A DNA stretch of 64,000 nt from NCBI GenBank assembly GCA_026874595.1, contig CM049312.1:56919429-56983428 (forward strand), in the 5' to 3' direction. Numbering within the stretch: position 1 is the first letter of the stretch; each line of letters opens with the position of its first letter. Source of the DNA: Sipunculus nudus. Its lineage: Eukaryota > Annelida > Sipuncula > Golfingiida > Sipunculidae. Position numbers and translations under genes: made by a program. The notes beneath the pieces are model-generated. The model saw only the letters and a program-made list of their open reading frames with translations, did no database searches and was not told the origin of the DNA. This document shows positions 54,535-64,000 of the stretch, in pieces.

Positions 54535-54848
54535 TATTTTGTAAAACATGTCCTTATAATCTTCGACATTCAGATGTTAAATGCAGCACTTTTGAAAAAT
54601 TCGTGTGAATTATTGTGATTTATGCCACCATGGACCAGTGCGCTGAAATTATCGATGTACAATTCTGTCGTCCCACTTCTTGACCTAGATATTAACAAGA
54701 ACGTGATCATTGTGTTTCCATGTCGTCGCTCTTTTTGTTCATATTAATTTGGTGTTCAGGGTATATTAAAAAAAAAGATATTAGTGGATTTTTACTCAAA
54801 GAAAATTATGTGCCTCTTTCTAATCCTCACTCCCTCCCTCTCTCTCTT

Positions 54849-54912
<64 letters not shown>

Positions 54913-56796
54913 AATGTATGTATTTAGTTGATTCAGATCCATGCTGAATACACAGAATCAAATATGTACATGTATTAACCTTTTTCGGCAGGGGCATGCG
55001 CATTTGTGTGTTATGTTGCAATATACAGCTCACAGGTGTGCAATGTTTGCACATTTATTTATGTATATTAGGAATTATAATGCACACAACAGTAACTGAT
55101 AGACGCGGAGTCATGATGCATGCAAGCCTCTCGAATCCTTCCTGCACATGTGGACCAGCGCTATATATGTTGGAGGAGCAGCGTCCGTTTCTGTCTGCAA
55201 TAATGTTAGAATTTATCTTTATCATGCAAGTTTCCTAAAATCTTTTAACTTATATTTGACACCAAGAAATATACGAGAATTTGGTCTCTTGACCTATAAT
55301 TTAAAATTAACTCGTGTGCCTCTGTTTTTCCCCAAGGTAACACAGTCGTTATTCACAGTTCATAATATGCTTCATTGTTCTCAGTATAAATTATTTATAT
55401 ATGCACGTAATATATTGACAATATTTAAAGAATGTCTCCGTAAAACCCGTCATATCGACTACATTATACGATGCGTTATACCAGGCAACATATATGAGAG
55501 TTAGCTGTTATAATAAGTATACTCTTATTGTAGAAATTATATCGTTCAAATTCCAGTAACATGAAAATAACATACTAGTATATTTGATTTTTAACCAAAA
55601 AAAATTCCGGCTGTTGGCACTAAATTATAAATTTAAATCAAAATGTTGAGAAACAACAGAAATGTCGAACAAATACAACTTTCAGGGCCACTTTAAATGA
55701 ATGCTGATACAGGCATACAGGACCCATTAGTCAGCTATACGTAATATAACTGATATGGCATGTATATGTACGCTGCAAACACCATCAACAAGTATAGATG
55801 ATTTAATATAATTTTAATATGACGCAAAGGTAGAATAATGGACAGACAGTTTAACAAACTGCAGGTATGCCACCTGCAAACATCACAAACGTATTCAAGT
55901 GCGTCTGAAGTGACAGGAAAACAAAACGGTAAGGCCAAAAAATAAATAGGTATGGTTCTCGGGCACTTTTTTTTTCAGAAATTAATCACTGCGGGCGGGC
56001 GGTATTTTATTTTAGACATTTTTTCGTATGTTTTCATAAAAATGTTATATGACCTTGGAAAAGCATGAAAATAACTATGTTTTTGCTAAACAGGTAAAAG
56101 CACTACATAACAAAGGAAATCGTATTAAAATTGCATTATTTTATCTTCTTGAAAGATGAAAATCAAAATAAAAATGTTTGATGCGGTGGGTTTAATTGAC
56201 GCGGGTGGTGCCTGAGAACCATATACCTTTTATTTTTTTTTAGCCATACATACCCCATGTTAACTTGGCTAATGTAATATTATTGTTGGTTATGAGGAAT
56301 TGATAAGTAGACCAGAAGAAGAGGACCTACAGAAAAACGACCATAATGAATTATTACACCGTTAAACTGAAGTGAGCATTGAATGTGGGATACTAAGTAT
56401 CCGCCGGGGACATCCCGAACGAGACAGATCACAAAAAGAAGAGAGAATAAATAAATAAATAAATAAATAAAAGGGACGCATGAGGGGAAAGGGAGGTTAA
56501 ATCAAGCAATATTTTCAACAAGAGAGCGGATATGCTTGCTGGTGCGCCATTACAAATATTTAAGATCATGTGACTCTGTCACGTGACCAGTCACGTGACA
56601 ATAACCGGTCAAGACTGCTGCATGGGCCTGTAGGCTAAACTAGAAATTTCACCAAATTCAAAAATGTGTTTTTTAAGGTGGTTGTCTAAAGAGGTCTTAT
56701 ATAAAGAGGAAAAAAAAAAGAATCGGAACCATGAACAAGTGGTCGTTATTTTGAGATGGTTGCTAAACCGAGTGATCGTTAAGCGAGGTTTTACTG

Positions 56797-56857
<61 letters not shown>

Positions 56858-57466
56858 TTCGTAAAACGATAAGTCGTATGTAATACGGAAGCGGATGTAC
56901 GGCCGAATATCCTATGGCAGAGGGGTATAAATTCCGCGACTGTATTTAATTAATACATGTGTAAATAGGTCCTAATTTCGGCGAAATTTCGAATGAACAT
57001 TAAGTGTATTATTAACGTGTGCACCGTATATCCTCGAAAGTCACGACTCCTTGAACAGGCCTTACATTGTATGTGCACATGTATCCGAGGCGCATTGGTC
57101 GTGTTTGTTGATACAACACGACAGTCATGTCAATGAGTAAGGGATGTATATATGTTATCCCGTGTAATTCTGAGTCAGTGACCACAAATAATCAGATGTG
57201 TTGGGTTCATAGGAAATCCTTAATACTAACCGTGTGGTAATCACGCCGGGGGGCGTATTTAGTGAATATGCAAGAATAACGAATGCATGGGTCCATGTTT
57301 ATACTAATATATTTTAATATTAATGTCTGAATATCGGCTGCTGTCGGTGTAAGTAATATACATATATATAGGCTTATACATGCATATGTGTTTTACCCTT
57401 ATACATGCTTATATATATATACATATGTTCCATATGTTCCCTGATATATATACACACACACACACA

Positions 57467-57520
<54 letters not shown>

Positions 57521-60500
57521 GTCACATATGGTTGGCTAAAGTGAGGATATGTATAAAGATATGTATATGTTTCTATTCGGGCAAAACTTCTGGCATATGC
57601 ATTGTGAAAGTAAATATGTTGTGGTTGTATCCTTGTGAGGGTGACACGATACTCTAACGACACATATCATGATATCTGACTCCGTAACATGTACAATAGT
57701 ATATCATTATTTGTAGTTGTGCAATGACACATAAAGAACTCTGCCCAAAGACGTGCGTTTACTTATACGAATTTCTTATATACACTTTGTGATCAGCGCA
57801 CAAAGTAAATTTGACCATAAATGGAATACTTTATTTTAATCTTATGTCATTTGTTAAGACATAACATTATAATGTCTGACAGGATTTGAACATGGTCGGG
57901 GGAAAAGTCTGGTTTGGCTAACGAATGAAATTGATCACCTGTCATTTGTGCACTAAGTGACCATAGGATACGAGCCAAAGATGTCATGCCAAATGAAATA
58001 AACAACCACAATGCTGACGCGTATATATTCACATCAATGTTGAAATGTCAAATGATATAAACAACTGAAAAATGTGACACATAGAACTAGAAACATATCA
58101 ATGTTACATGAGAAAGGCAATAACTTAAACTTTAATTATCTTTGAGAGCGTGTTTTCTGATTGTTCACATAAATTATGCAAAACGGAAACATTTTCCTGT
58201 TCCGAGAAAAGCATTGGTCAAATACACACACATACATGTATCTTAAAAATACTAATCAACAGTGTATGTTGTTAGAATTAATAGACCTTCCTCATCCAAT
58301 TTACGACATCTGTCGGCGACATTTGTCACTGAATGTCCGGGTCCTTATTTCGACAAAAATATTGTATTTTTTATATCTCAGACGATTCATAGTAACAAAC
58401 ATACCATATCTTTAACGATGAGGGTAATTCCAGAGTTTTAGTTTATATATATGACATAATCTGTGACGCTGGCCCTGCAGACGACCGCTATGGGCAAAGC
58501 GCTTGCTCGTGGGAAAGTCTGTTTAAGTGGCATTGTATAAAAAATGTCACATTTAGTTATGTCAGTCAATAAAAATCAACTGAACAGTCCGAGTGTGGGT
58601 AGGTACTTCTTTCCCGGCCGCCATTGGTGCCAGCATTTACCTCGTTCCTGCCCCCCCCCCCCCCCCCCCCCCCGGTGATGTTATCAAGTTGACAATGTTT
58701 TCTTGATAAATGCTGGGTGCATGGCATGATGGAACGCAATTTGAATTGAAAGAAGTAAGGTTTTATATATCATTTGTGTTGATGGAATGATGGAACGCAA
58801 TTTGAATTGAAAGAAATGTTTTTATATACCATTTGTGCTGAATATTTTTAGGCAAGGTAACAGGCCGTAATAGCGCCCACAGTCATGACTATGTCTTCTC
58901 AATGAAAGACCTGTAACGTGACAGTTCACCTGGGTTAACATTGACATGTTTTTCATGTGTTAAATATTTTACTAGAAATCGGTATTCTAATGAATGCAGG
59001 CCTCCGCCATTCACTTATATGCCCCATATTTCCAGGTTCATTCGTGTATAAGTGACTCTACTCCCGGCCGAGGCAAGCATACTATAAATATAGATTATAA
59101 ATATATAGATAGTGTCTGTGGGTATGATATCATTTTCCTGTGCCACTAAGATGTCAAATTATAAAGGTTATTAAAATGCAAAAGTGCCAAGTAAACACTG
59201 GTGATATAGCAGAGTCTACGCCAAGTTTGTGTTCCGGTCACACTCCACACGTAGGTTGGTTCCCCTCACTTTTCCTGTCAAGCGGTCTAAATTGAGTGAA
59301 AAAACTGAACCTTGCACTGTCCCTTGCAATGGAATAAACTGACGCTCCTGGATCAGCCCGACATAAAAATGCTGTTGGGCCTTAAGGGCCAGAAGTCCAA
59401 TTGATAAGGCGGCCACGTTGTTGCAATTAACAATTTTTAACATCTTAATGATATCAAGGGTTCAGCAGCTACGCTTTCACAGACTTTGATTCGGCGAGCC
59501 GTTCTGGCACCAATTTCATGAAAAATGAACAAGACAACTTAACGAATCAAACGGCTTGCCTTCACTTGTTCTACGCGGATGTTTGGTGCGATTTTTCATA
59601 TAAAGCCATATCAGCGTGTGTTCTTTTCCAGACGGCGTGTGAACAATGAATTGTTTACAATTTGTTTTTGGGATTTGAATGGTAGTTGTGATTAAACACT
59701 TGCAGGCTTGTTTATTTTCCATGAAATAAACGTCAGAGCGGCATACTGAATAAAGGTCTGTAGAATCGTAGCTGCCAGATGGCATGAAAAGGTTTCTTCC
59801 GTAAAATAAAGGATTATTTCTCAAAAAGGTAATTGAAATAATAAGCGCGAAAAAGCGTAGCAGAAGGACGGATGGACGAACGGCAAGCCTTTACTATATA
59901 TAACACCTAAGGCAACCCGCCGCTCCCACAAACATCCACTGACAAATGGGCTATCGGACCCATGACCCGACCCACAATCGAATTAGCTTTGATGAATAAT
60001 TTCAGATTTACCTTTGGTCTGAATTGTTTACATTTGGTCTGTATCAATTAATAATACAAACAGATGACTAATTATTGTTGCCAATACATATTCCCATTGC
60101 TGACAGTTATTAATCTATGTAGATTCTACAGAAAGTTTAAACTTAATTACGCCGGAAAATCTACAGAATTACAAACGGAGGAGTTTTCCAAGGAAAAGTG
60201 TCAAGAGCAAAATTTAAAAAAAAAAACAAAAACAACAACAACATAAAACAGATCATTGTGCCGTAATGGAACAATGTATATTTCATTCGAACAGGTTCGA
60301 CATGGATTATTTTCTTGTATTTTTTTATCATAATGCATTCTAAGATAAATCAATTAAAAAAAATGAACGGCACGTTAAATGTCACAACGATCGCGGTCCG
60401 CAGTACAGCACAGCTCCAGGAGTCTGATATTGGCTGACATCATACAATCAGTCCTGTGGTTCAGTAATGTAGACCTTTTTAATGTTTCATGTGACTACCA

Positions 60501-63500
60501 GGGGGACGCAATGATTGGCAGCACATTAGGTTTTGTAAAAGCTAACAGGAAATTAAAAAATAACGCATTATATTATTGATCTATGGCCTGACAACGTATA
60601 TCTGTTACCCACGTCAAATAAGCCGGAGGTGGTTATGTTTTCCCCTTGTATGTCTATATTCATGATATAATCTTTCTTAATTATCGTGGATTGTACAAAA
60701 AGGTATAATAACTAATGCAAGGCACTCGCCATGGCGCGAATGATGGCATTGGTGGCATGAAGGGGTGGAAGTGTAGGAGGACCTGGACAAAACCTGTGAC
60801 CTTGGACTGGCAATTACATCCCATTCTCATTAACACGCCGGGGATCGAACCCGATGTCTGTTCATAAGATCGCAAAACCTTATCAGTGGTTTCCTTAACT
60901 TTAGAGCAGTAGTCACATGGCAAGTAAGATTTATAGCTGAACCCGATTCAGATGGAATGCAGTATCATTTTGTCTGTCTGTACATATAATAATAACTTGG
61001 GCGGACATCTGGTGTAGGAATCCGGTACTTTATTGAAGGCATTGTAGAAAAAGAGTGAATTTATTGGATGAATGTTCGAAGTCATCCTAATCTAGTCAAG
61101 GATACACTATCAGTTTAGTCCGTTTGTACGTCTGTCCTATTATAATCAACAGCCGCTGTACCAAGGAAGAGTTCATCACATTTTAGAGATCCATAAGTTT
61201 GATTTGTAAATAAAGAAATATGGCGGTTTTTGAGATATGCGCATCGCGGATGCTATATCGATATACTTACACCATTGCTAACACTTATACTTTCACTGTT
61301 TCAGACAGCAGGTGGTATGACAATGGGAAACCACAGTCACACAGAAAACTCGACCATGGGAATGGCAGGGATGGACCATCACATGAACCACTCAGCGAGC
61401 ATGGGCAACCACAAAGACATGGGCGTCACACCACACATGGGCCACGGCGGCCACCACCACATGGGCACCACAGACATGAACATGGGAGGCCACGATGGCC
61501 ACGGTGGACACGGCGGCCAGGACAACACCAGCGACGCATGCGCAAAGTGCTGCAAGATGTGCGAAGGAAATGGCCACGGTGGACACCAACAACAAGGCCA
61601 CGGTTCCTCTTCCGGTCACGGGGTAACAAGAAAATACTGTTATTAAAACGATTGCATCACATTAAGTATACATACGTGACATCGCGGCTAAATTTATATA
61701 CAAAGTAACATTAATCATGAAGTCGTGATTAGGGTAATTAGCTATACCATATGGTGACAAATGCCACCGTTAATCGCATTGCGTTTATTGCATCCGTTTT
61801 TCATATGCGAATAATGGACGGCAATCATGCGGAAACACAAGCGTCAAACAGGTGACGATACGTCATTTTGTTCTTTCAGATCAAGGATTATATGCCTGTA
61901 AACTTAAATGATATTTAAGTACAAATATGACAAATAATTACGTTTTTAATTTAATAAATGTGGGATAGGACCCCCCTCTCCAAAATAATTGTCCTGGCGC
62001 CCGTGCTTAACGCATCAATTTTGCTCCCACTTTAAATGGCACTTCTTATTGCGTCAGTTTCATTGATGCAATTTTTCGATAATATGGTAAGATACATGCT
62101 GAGTGTAAAAGACATGGGGATGCTTCCATACAGTTGTACCCCTTAATTCCATGAACTTAAAAACTCATATTTTGATTATGGAAGCTTCCCCAATTTGACG
62201 TCATTAAGTGAAAATCCCCTATGCGTTTACCGGATGCGTTCATCGCAAAAATCGAGCAGTGCTCAATATCAGCGATCAACGGATCCGTTAAATGCAGATA
62301 ATAGCCGTTGCCGGATGTATTTTTCATGTTGAACTGATATGATAGTGTCCAATATTGTTTACATGGATGCGATGAACGGAGGCATTAATCGGATGCGATA
62401 AACGCTGGTGTGTGTCACCACGTTTAGACTGTGCATATTTGTTTCATATGGGCACTGTATACGCACTATAAAACCGAGATCTATTGTCACGGCAGAAAAA
62501 AAATTAGAAATTTTTAATCATAATGTATACCATGGAGTTTGAAATTTAGATGGAGAGATTACTGGGATTAACGTCCAGCATCAAAGGGACCCTCGGCCGA
62601 GTCCTTGAGCTTTTATTAGTGCTGTCTATCGTACTCGTAGGGGATGCTCGATTGTACTCCTGGTCCGTCATTATCGGGACTACCCGTTAAAATGGGACAG
62701 TGCAAATGCTGCATCCAATAGGGGACTCTCAAATTCTATGCATGCCTCACATACCAGAGGCCAAAGCGAGGCCAATGGAGAATAACAAAGACACGTGCTC
62801 ACTTGCAAATGCTGCATCCAATGCTGTTGTCGGCAGCTGAGGGCATGCCTTGCTTTGGAGTTTTTACAAGGACTTTTACAAAATAAAACGCAAGCGGAAG
62901 TTATAATTGATAAAACATGGAAAATTGAATTTAAAAATTTAAAATTAAAATGTTTGCGCATAGTTTATTCAAAGAACATATCCATTCGCAGGCAATGGTT
63001 GCGGAAATTTTACATATAACGGTATCCATATTTCGTGTGAAATAAGTCCCGCCATATTATACTTGAGCTTCTTCATGGTGTGTACAGGGTGTGTATGTAT
63101 TTTTGGATAGTACTCTATAAATTTTGAGTATATCTTTTTTGCCGAGCAATTACAATTTTTCATATTAATTAAAGTTTAAATGCGTGTCATTGATGTATAT
63201 ATATATATATATTCTTCGTCTGCATCTCTCCGGGGAACCAAGCAAGCCATTCCTTAAGATGGATCTGTCTCGGCTGAGAAATGAGTGGACGTGAACCCAC
63301 AATGACTTATTTCAGCCCATTGTTTTGCCAAAAATTTTTGTTGGCATCAGTGAAAAAGCATGAAGAACTTGATTTTCAGGGATTATACCCTAGAGCAGTA
63401 GGCAAGAGCCGGCAGCCAGATCAAGGACCTTTCACTGCTCGGTGCGAGGTTTCCGATCAAGATCGCAAGTAACATCAGACGTGCTTCCACTGAAGTGGTC

Positions 63501-63853
63501 TCTCCATCTAAATATAACTCCATTTATATACATGTACTATACTATATTTGAAATATGTTGTAGAATGTAATTACCCTACACCTCAAACCCATATGTATAT
63601 ATATCGGCGGCCGAGTCTTGATTTTTTTTTTATTCGGAGTTTTTTTTCACTTGAATTTTTTTGTTTGTTTTATTTTTTTTAAATTTTTATTTCGGTCCCA
63701 CTGTGAACAGGTATGGATACTTTTAATGTACTCATGAACAGTGATCTTTAAAGTTCTATTTTCATTGTCCTTTGAATCTCCAGGTGTACTTCTTCCTGAG
63801 AGACGTACATGAACATCTTCTCTTCAAAGAATGGACCATCAAAGACTGGAAAG
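48616..63853 (+). CDS. CTR1-family high-affinity copper transporter, N-terminal part (3 exons, 3' incomplete)
   Basis: CTR1/SLC31 proteins are trimeric plasma-membrane channels for Cu(I). Exons are 48616-48696, 61305-61622 and 63784-63853, joined in phase 0 and open to the right. Exon 1 gives a 27-residue leader with hydrophobic core [15 protein letters not shown] and a possible cleavage after AVA. Exon 2 gives 106 residues with 13 Met and 18 His in MG/HGG-type motifs, four N-glycosylation sequons, and a CAKCCKMC cluster at about residues 106-113; such Met/His-rich ectodomains collect copper. Exon 3 reads [20 protein letters not shown], matching the conserved pre-TM1 segment of the family (Y/F-F-x(6)-LLF-x-x-W). 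The transmembrane spans, the MxxxM motif and the GxxxG motif lie beyond 64000. Some metazoan CTRs have an Met just before this YFF segment, and a further small exon between 61623 and 63783 is possible. Confidence 0.82.
48697..51395. other. Copper-transporter intron 1, left part
   Basis: It contains a CA/CG-rich stretch at 49165-49190 (TGCACGCACACGCACACGC), a poly-C run (49615-49632) with a fragment of the G-rich repeat family, and a GTT/ATT run at 50090-50140. No exon was recognised. Confidence 0.5.
51396..53900 (-). mobile_element. Hairpin-headed dispersed element, copy 4, with seven internal units
   Basis: Inverted relative to the genes. The tail (51396-51428) reads AACAAGTGGCCCATGGGCCA then TGACGCTCAGCTG, and the head hairpin is at 53868-53896 beside GGACGGACGGTCGGCCGGAC. 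Between them, units of about 330-345 bp begin with TACAGGTGGCGCCACCAGT at about 51598, 51945, 52271, 52609, 52945, 53273 and 53610. Units share CATGATCAATAT, TATTCTGGGGGG and CCCTGTTAACAG words. Frames within it are repeat artefacts. Confidence 0.85.
54283..54531. repeat. CT and TA microsatellites
   Basis: CTCTCTGTCTCTCTCTG repeats run into a TA array (54317-54380), followed after a 75-bp spacer by a second TA array (54461-54531). Frames of 100-131 residues rich in IYIY are artefacts. Confidence 0.95.
54836..54912. repeat. CT/TA compound microsatellite
   Basis: TCTCTC repeats followed by TA repeats. Confidence 0.95.
55933..56245 (-). mobile_element. MITE family A, copy 4
   Basis: GGCC-A-run-GGTATGGTTCTCGGGCAC on the left and GTGCCTGAGAACCATATACC-T-run-GCC on the right. 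The interior is close to copy 1 inverted (GCGGGCGG near the left end). Target duplication is unclear (TAA / ATA). Confidence 0.85.
56578..56599 (+). promoter_or_regulatory. Paired GTCACGTGAC palindromes
   Basis: Two perfect GTCACGTGAC palindromes at 56578-56587 and 56590-56599, 12 bp apart, preceded by ATCATGTGACT. This is the shape bound by bHLH-zip factors of the MITF/TFE/USF type. Function here is not shown. Confidence 0.45.
56676..56798 (+). mobile_element. MITE family B, truncated copy
   Basis: GTGGTTGTCTAAAGAGG, GTGGTCGTTATTTTGAGATG and GCGAGGTTTTACTGTA resemble the internal and right-end words of the copies at 3183 and 19810. The left end is missing. A TA microsatellite follows at once (56799-56856). 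Confidence 0.6.
57440..57517. repeat. CA/TA microsatellite
   Basis: ACACACACAC followed by about 45 bp of TA repeats in copper-transporter intron 1. Confidence 0.9.
58651..58673. repeat. Poly-C run of 23
   Basis: An uninterrupted C run between CTCGTTCCTG and GGTGATG. It is followed by a local duplication of TGATGGAACGCAATTTGAAT at 58729 and 58790. Confidence 0.95.
59000..59080 (+). repeat. Dispersed repeat family D, fragment
   Basis: GGCCTCCGCCATTCACTTAT and TTTCCAGGTTCATTCGTGTA, then TAAGTGA and GGCCGAGGCAAGC. This looks like an internally deleted copy keeping both tips. Confidence 0.6.
59460..59770 (+). repeat. Dispersed repeat family C, copy 2
   Basis: Colinear with 19150-19570: CAGACTTTGATTCGGCGAGC, CATGAAAAATGAACAAG, CTTCACTTGT, and later CAGGCTTG, ATGAAAT and CAGAGCGGC. 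The minus-strand 102-residue frame at 59516-59824 is within it. Confidence 0.6.
60725..60920 (-). repeat. tRNA-derived SINE
   Basis: On the minus strand GGGTTCGATCCCCGG is an excellent Pol III B-box (+ strand about 60838-60852). TGCTCTAAAGTTAAGG upstream is a poor A-box, and the body has CAGGTCCTCCTACACTTCC. A genuine tRNA was considered, but no cloverleaf forms. Confidence 0.55.
61305..61622 (+). CDS. CTR1-like exon 2 (Met/His-rich ectodomain)
   Basis: Acceptor CACTGTTTCAG, donor GGG|GTAACA, phase 0 at both ends. The composition is dominated by Met, His and Gly. GC-rich third positions (ATG GGC CAC) contrast with the AT-rich surroundings and produce long shadow frames on both strands. Confidence 0.85.
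61623..63783. other. Copper-transporter intron 2
   Basis: A GATGCGTT/GGATGCGATAAACG-rich patch (61780-62410) contains several repeats of ATGCG.T.A.CG words. 62695-62830 holds an imperfect inverted repeat around TGCAAATGCTGCATCCAAT. A small exon cannot be excluded. Confidence 0.5.
63784..63853 (+). CDS. CTR1-like exon 3 (approach to TM1)
   Basis: Acceptor GAATCTCCAG, donor AAAG|GTAAGT. It encodes [20 protein letters not shown] then DWK plus one base. The LLFxxW-type pattern is diagnostic of the CTR family. Confidence 0.85.
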
Positions 63854-63959
63854 GTAAGTATCCGGTTATTTAGTATATTGGCAGCACTCAAGACACGAAA
63901 GTATCCCCGGCATTTTTTCAGCCCACAAAAACACACACACACACATATATATATTTACA

Positions 63960-63968
63960 TATATGGCG

Positions 63969-64000
<32 letters not shown>
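63960..64000. repeat. TA microsatellite at window end
   Basis: TA dinucleotide run truncated by the window edge. Confidence 0.9.

Noticed and set aside
54154-54549. 131- and 101-residue IYIYIY frames
   Set aside because: They are translations of TA microsatellites.
59216-59443. 75-residue minus frame with [20 protein letters not shown]
   Set aside because: It looked protein-like, but it is isolated, single, short and lies amid repeats with no supporting exon.
60725-60920. Possible tRNA gene because of a perfect-looking B-box
   Set aside because: No acceptor or anticodon stem could be paired; a SINE is the better explanation.
61220-61708. 162-residue Arg/His/Pro-rich + strand frame, plus minus-strand frames at 61392-61629
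   Set aside because: These are shadows of the GC-rich copper-transporter exon 2 in other frames. The accepted frame has splice borders and family composition.

Overview
The window is nuclear DNA of an intron-rich, AT-rich animal, most likely a mollusc and probably a bivalve. The protein-coding content is small and split into short exons with GT/AG borders. The space between exons is filled with short non-autonomous transposons, tRNA-derived SINEs, TA and CT microsatellites and long poly-C/poly-G runs. The taxonomic guess rests on gene divergence and on repeat families I associate with molluscs, such as the AGCTCAGCTGAC hairpin plus GTCCGTCCGTC element and TACAGTGGAACC-type MITEs. The species cannot be fixed by reading alone.

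Three genes, all on the + strand, can be reconstructed. (1) Positions 2083-24500 hold the last nine exons of the nucleoporin gene NUP88: the end of the beta-propeller region and the whole C-terminal coiled coil. The rest lies upstream of the window. A 14.2-kb intron (5405-19602) is packed with repeats. (2) Positions 30248-40023 hold a complete seven-exon MIS12 gene encoding the 218-residue kinetochore protein, with a 3' UTR running to about 41.78 kb. (3) Positions 48616-63853 hold the first three exons of a CTR1/SLC31-family copper transporter: a signal peptide, a Met/His-rich extracellular domain with a CxxCCxxC cluster, and the segment leading into the first membrane span. The gene continues past the right edge.

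NUP88 and MIS12 also lie close together in human 17p13.2, so their tandem adjacency here may be retained ancient linkage. The two proteins act in different machines (nuclear pore and kinetochore), and I see no evidence that they are co-regulated.

I found no previously undescribed gene system. The most unusual structures are: two tandem arrays in NUP88 introns that multiply splice-acceptor-like sequences, one of which duplicates the exon boundary itself with every decoy leading to an early stop; a large hairpin-ended element family with internal tandem units and one head-to-tail junction; a diverged array of ACCTGTACAGGT palindromes; a hAT-like element nested in a SINE; and paired GTCACGTGA boxes. 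Exon borders were read by eye from splice consensus, reading phase and similarity to remembered family features, without alignment or transcript data.
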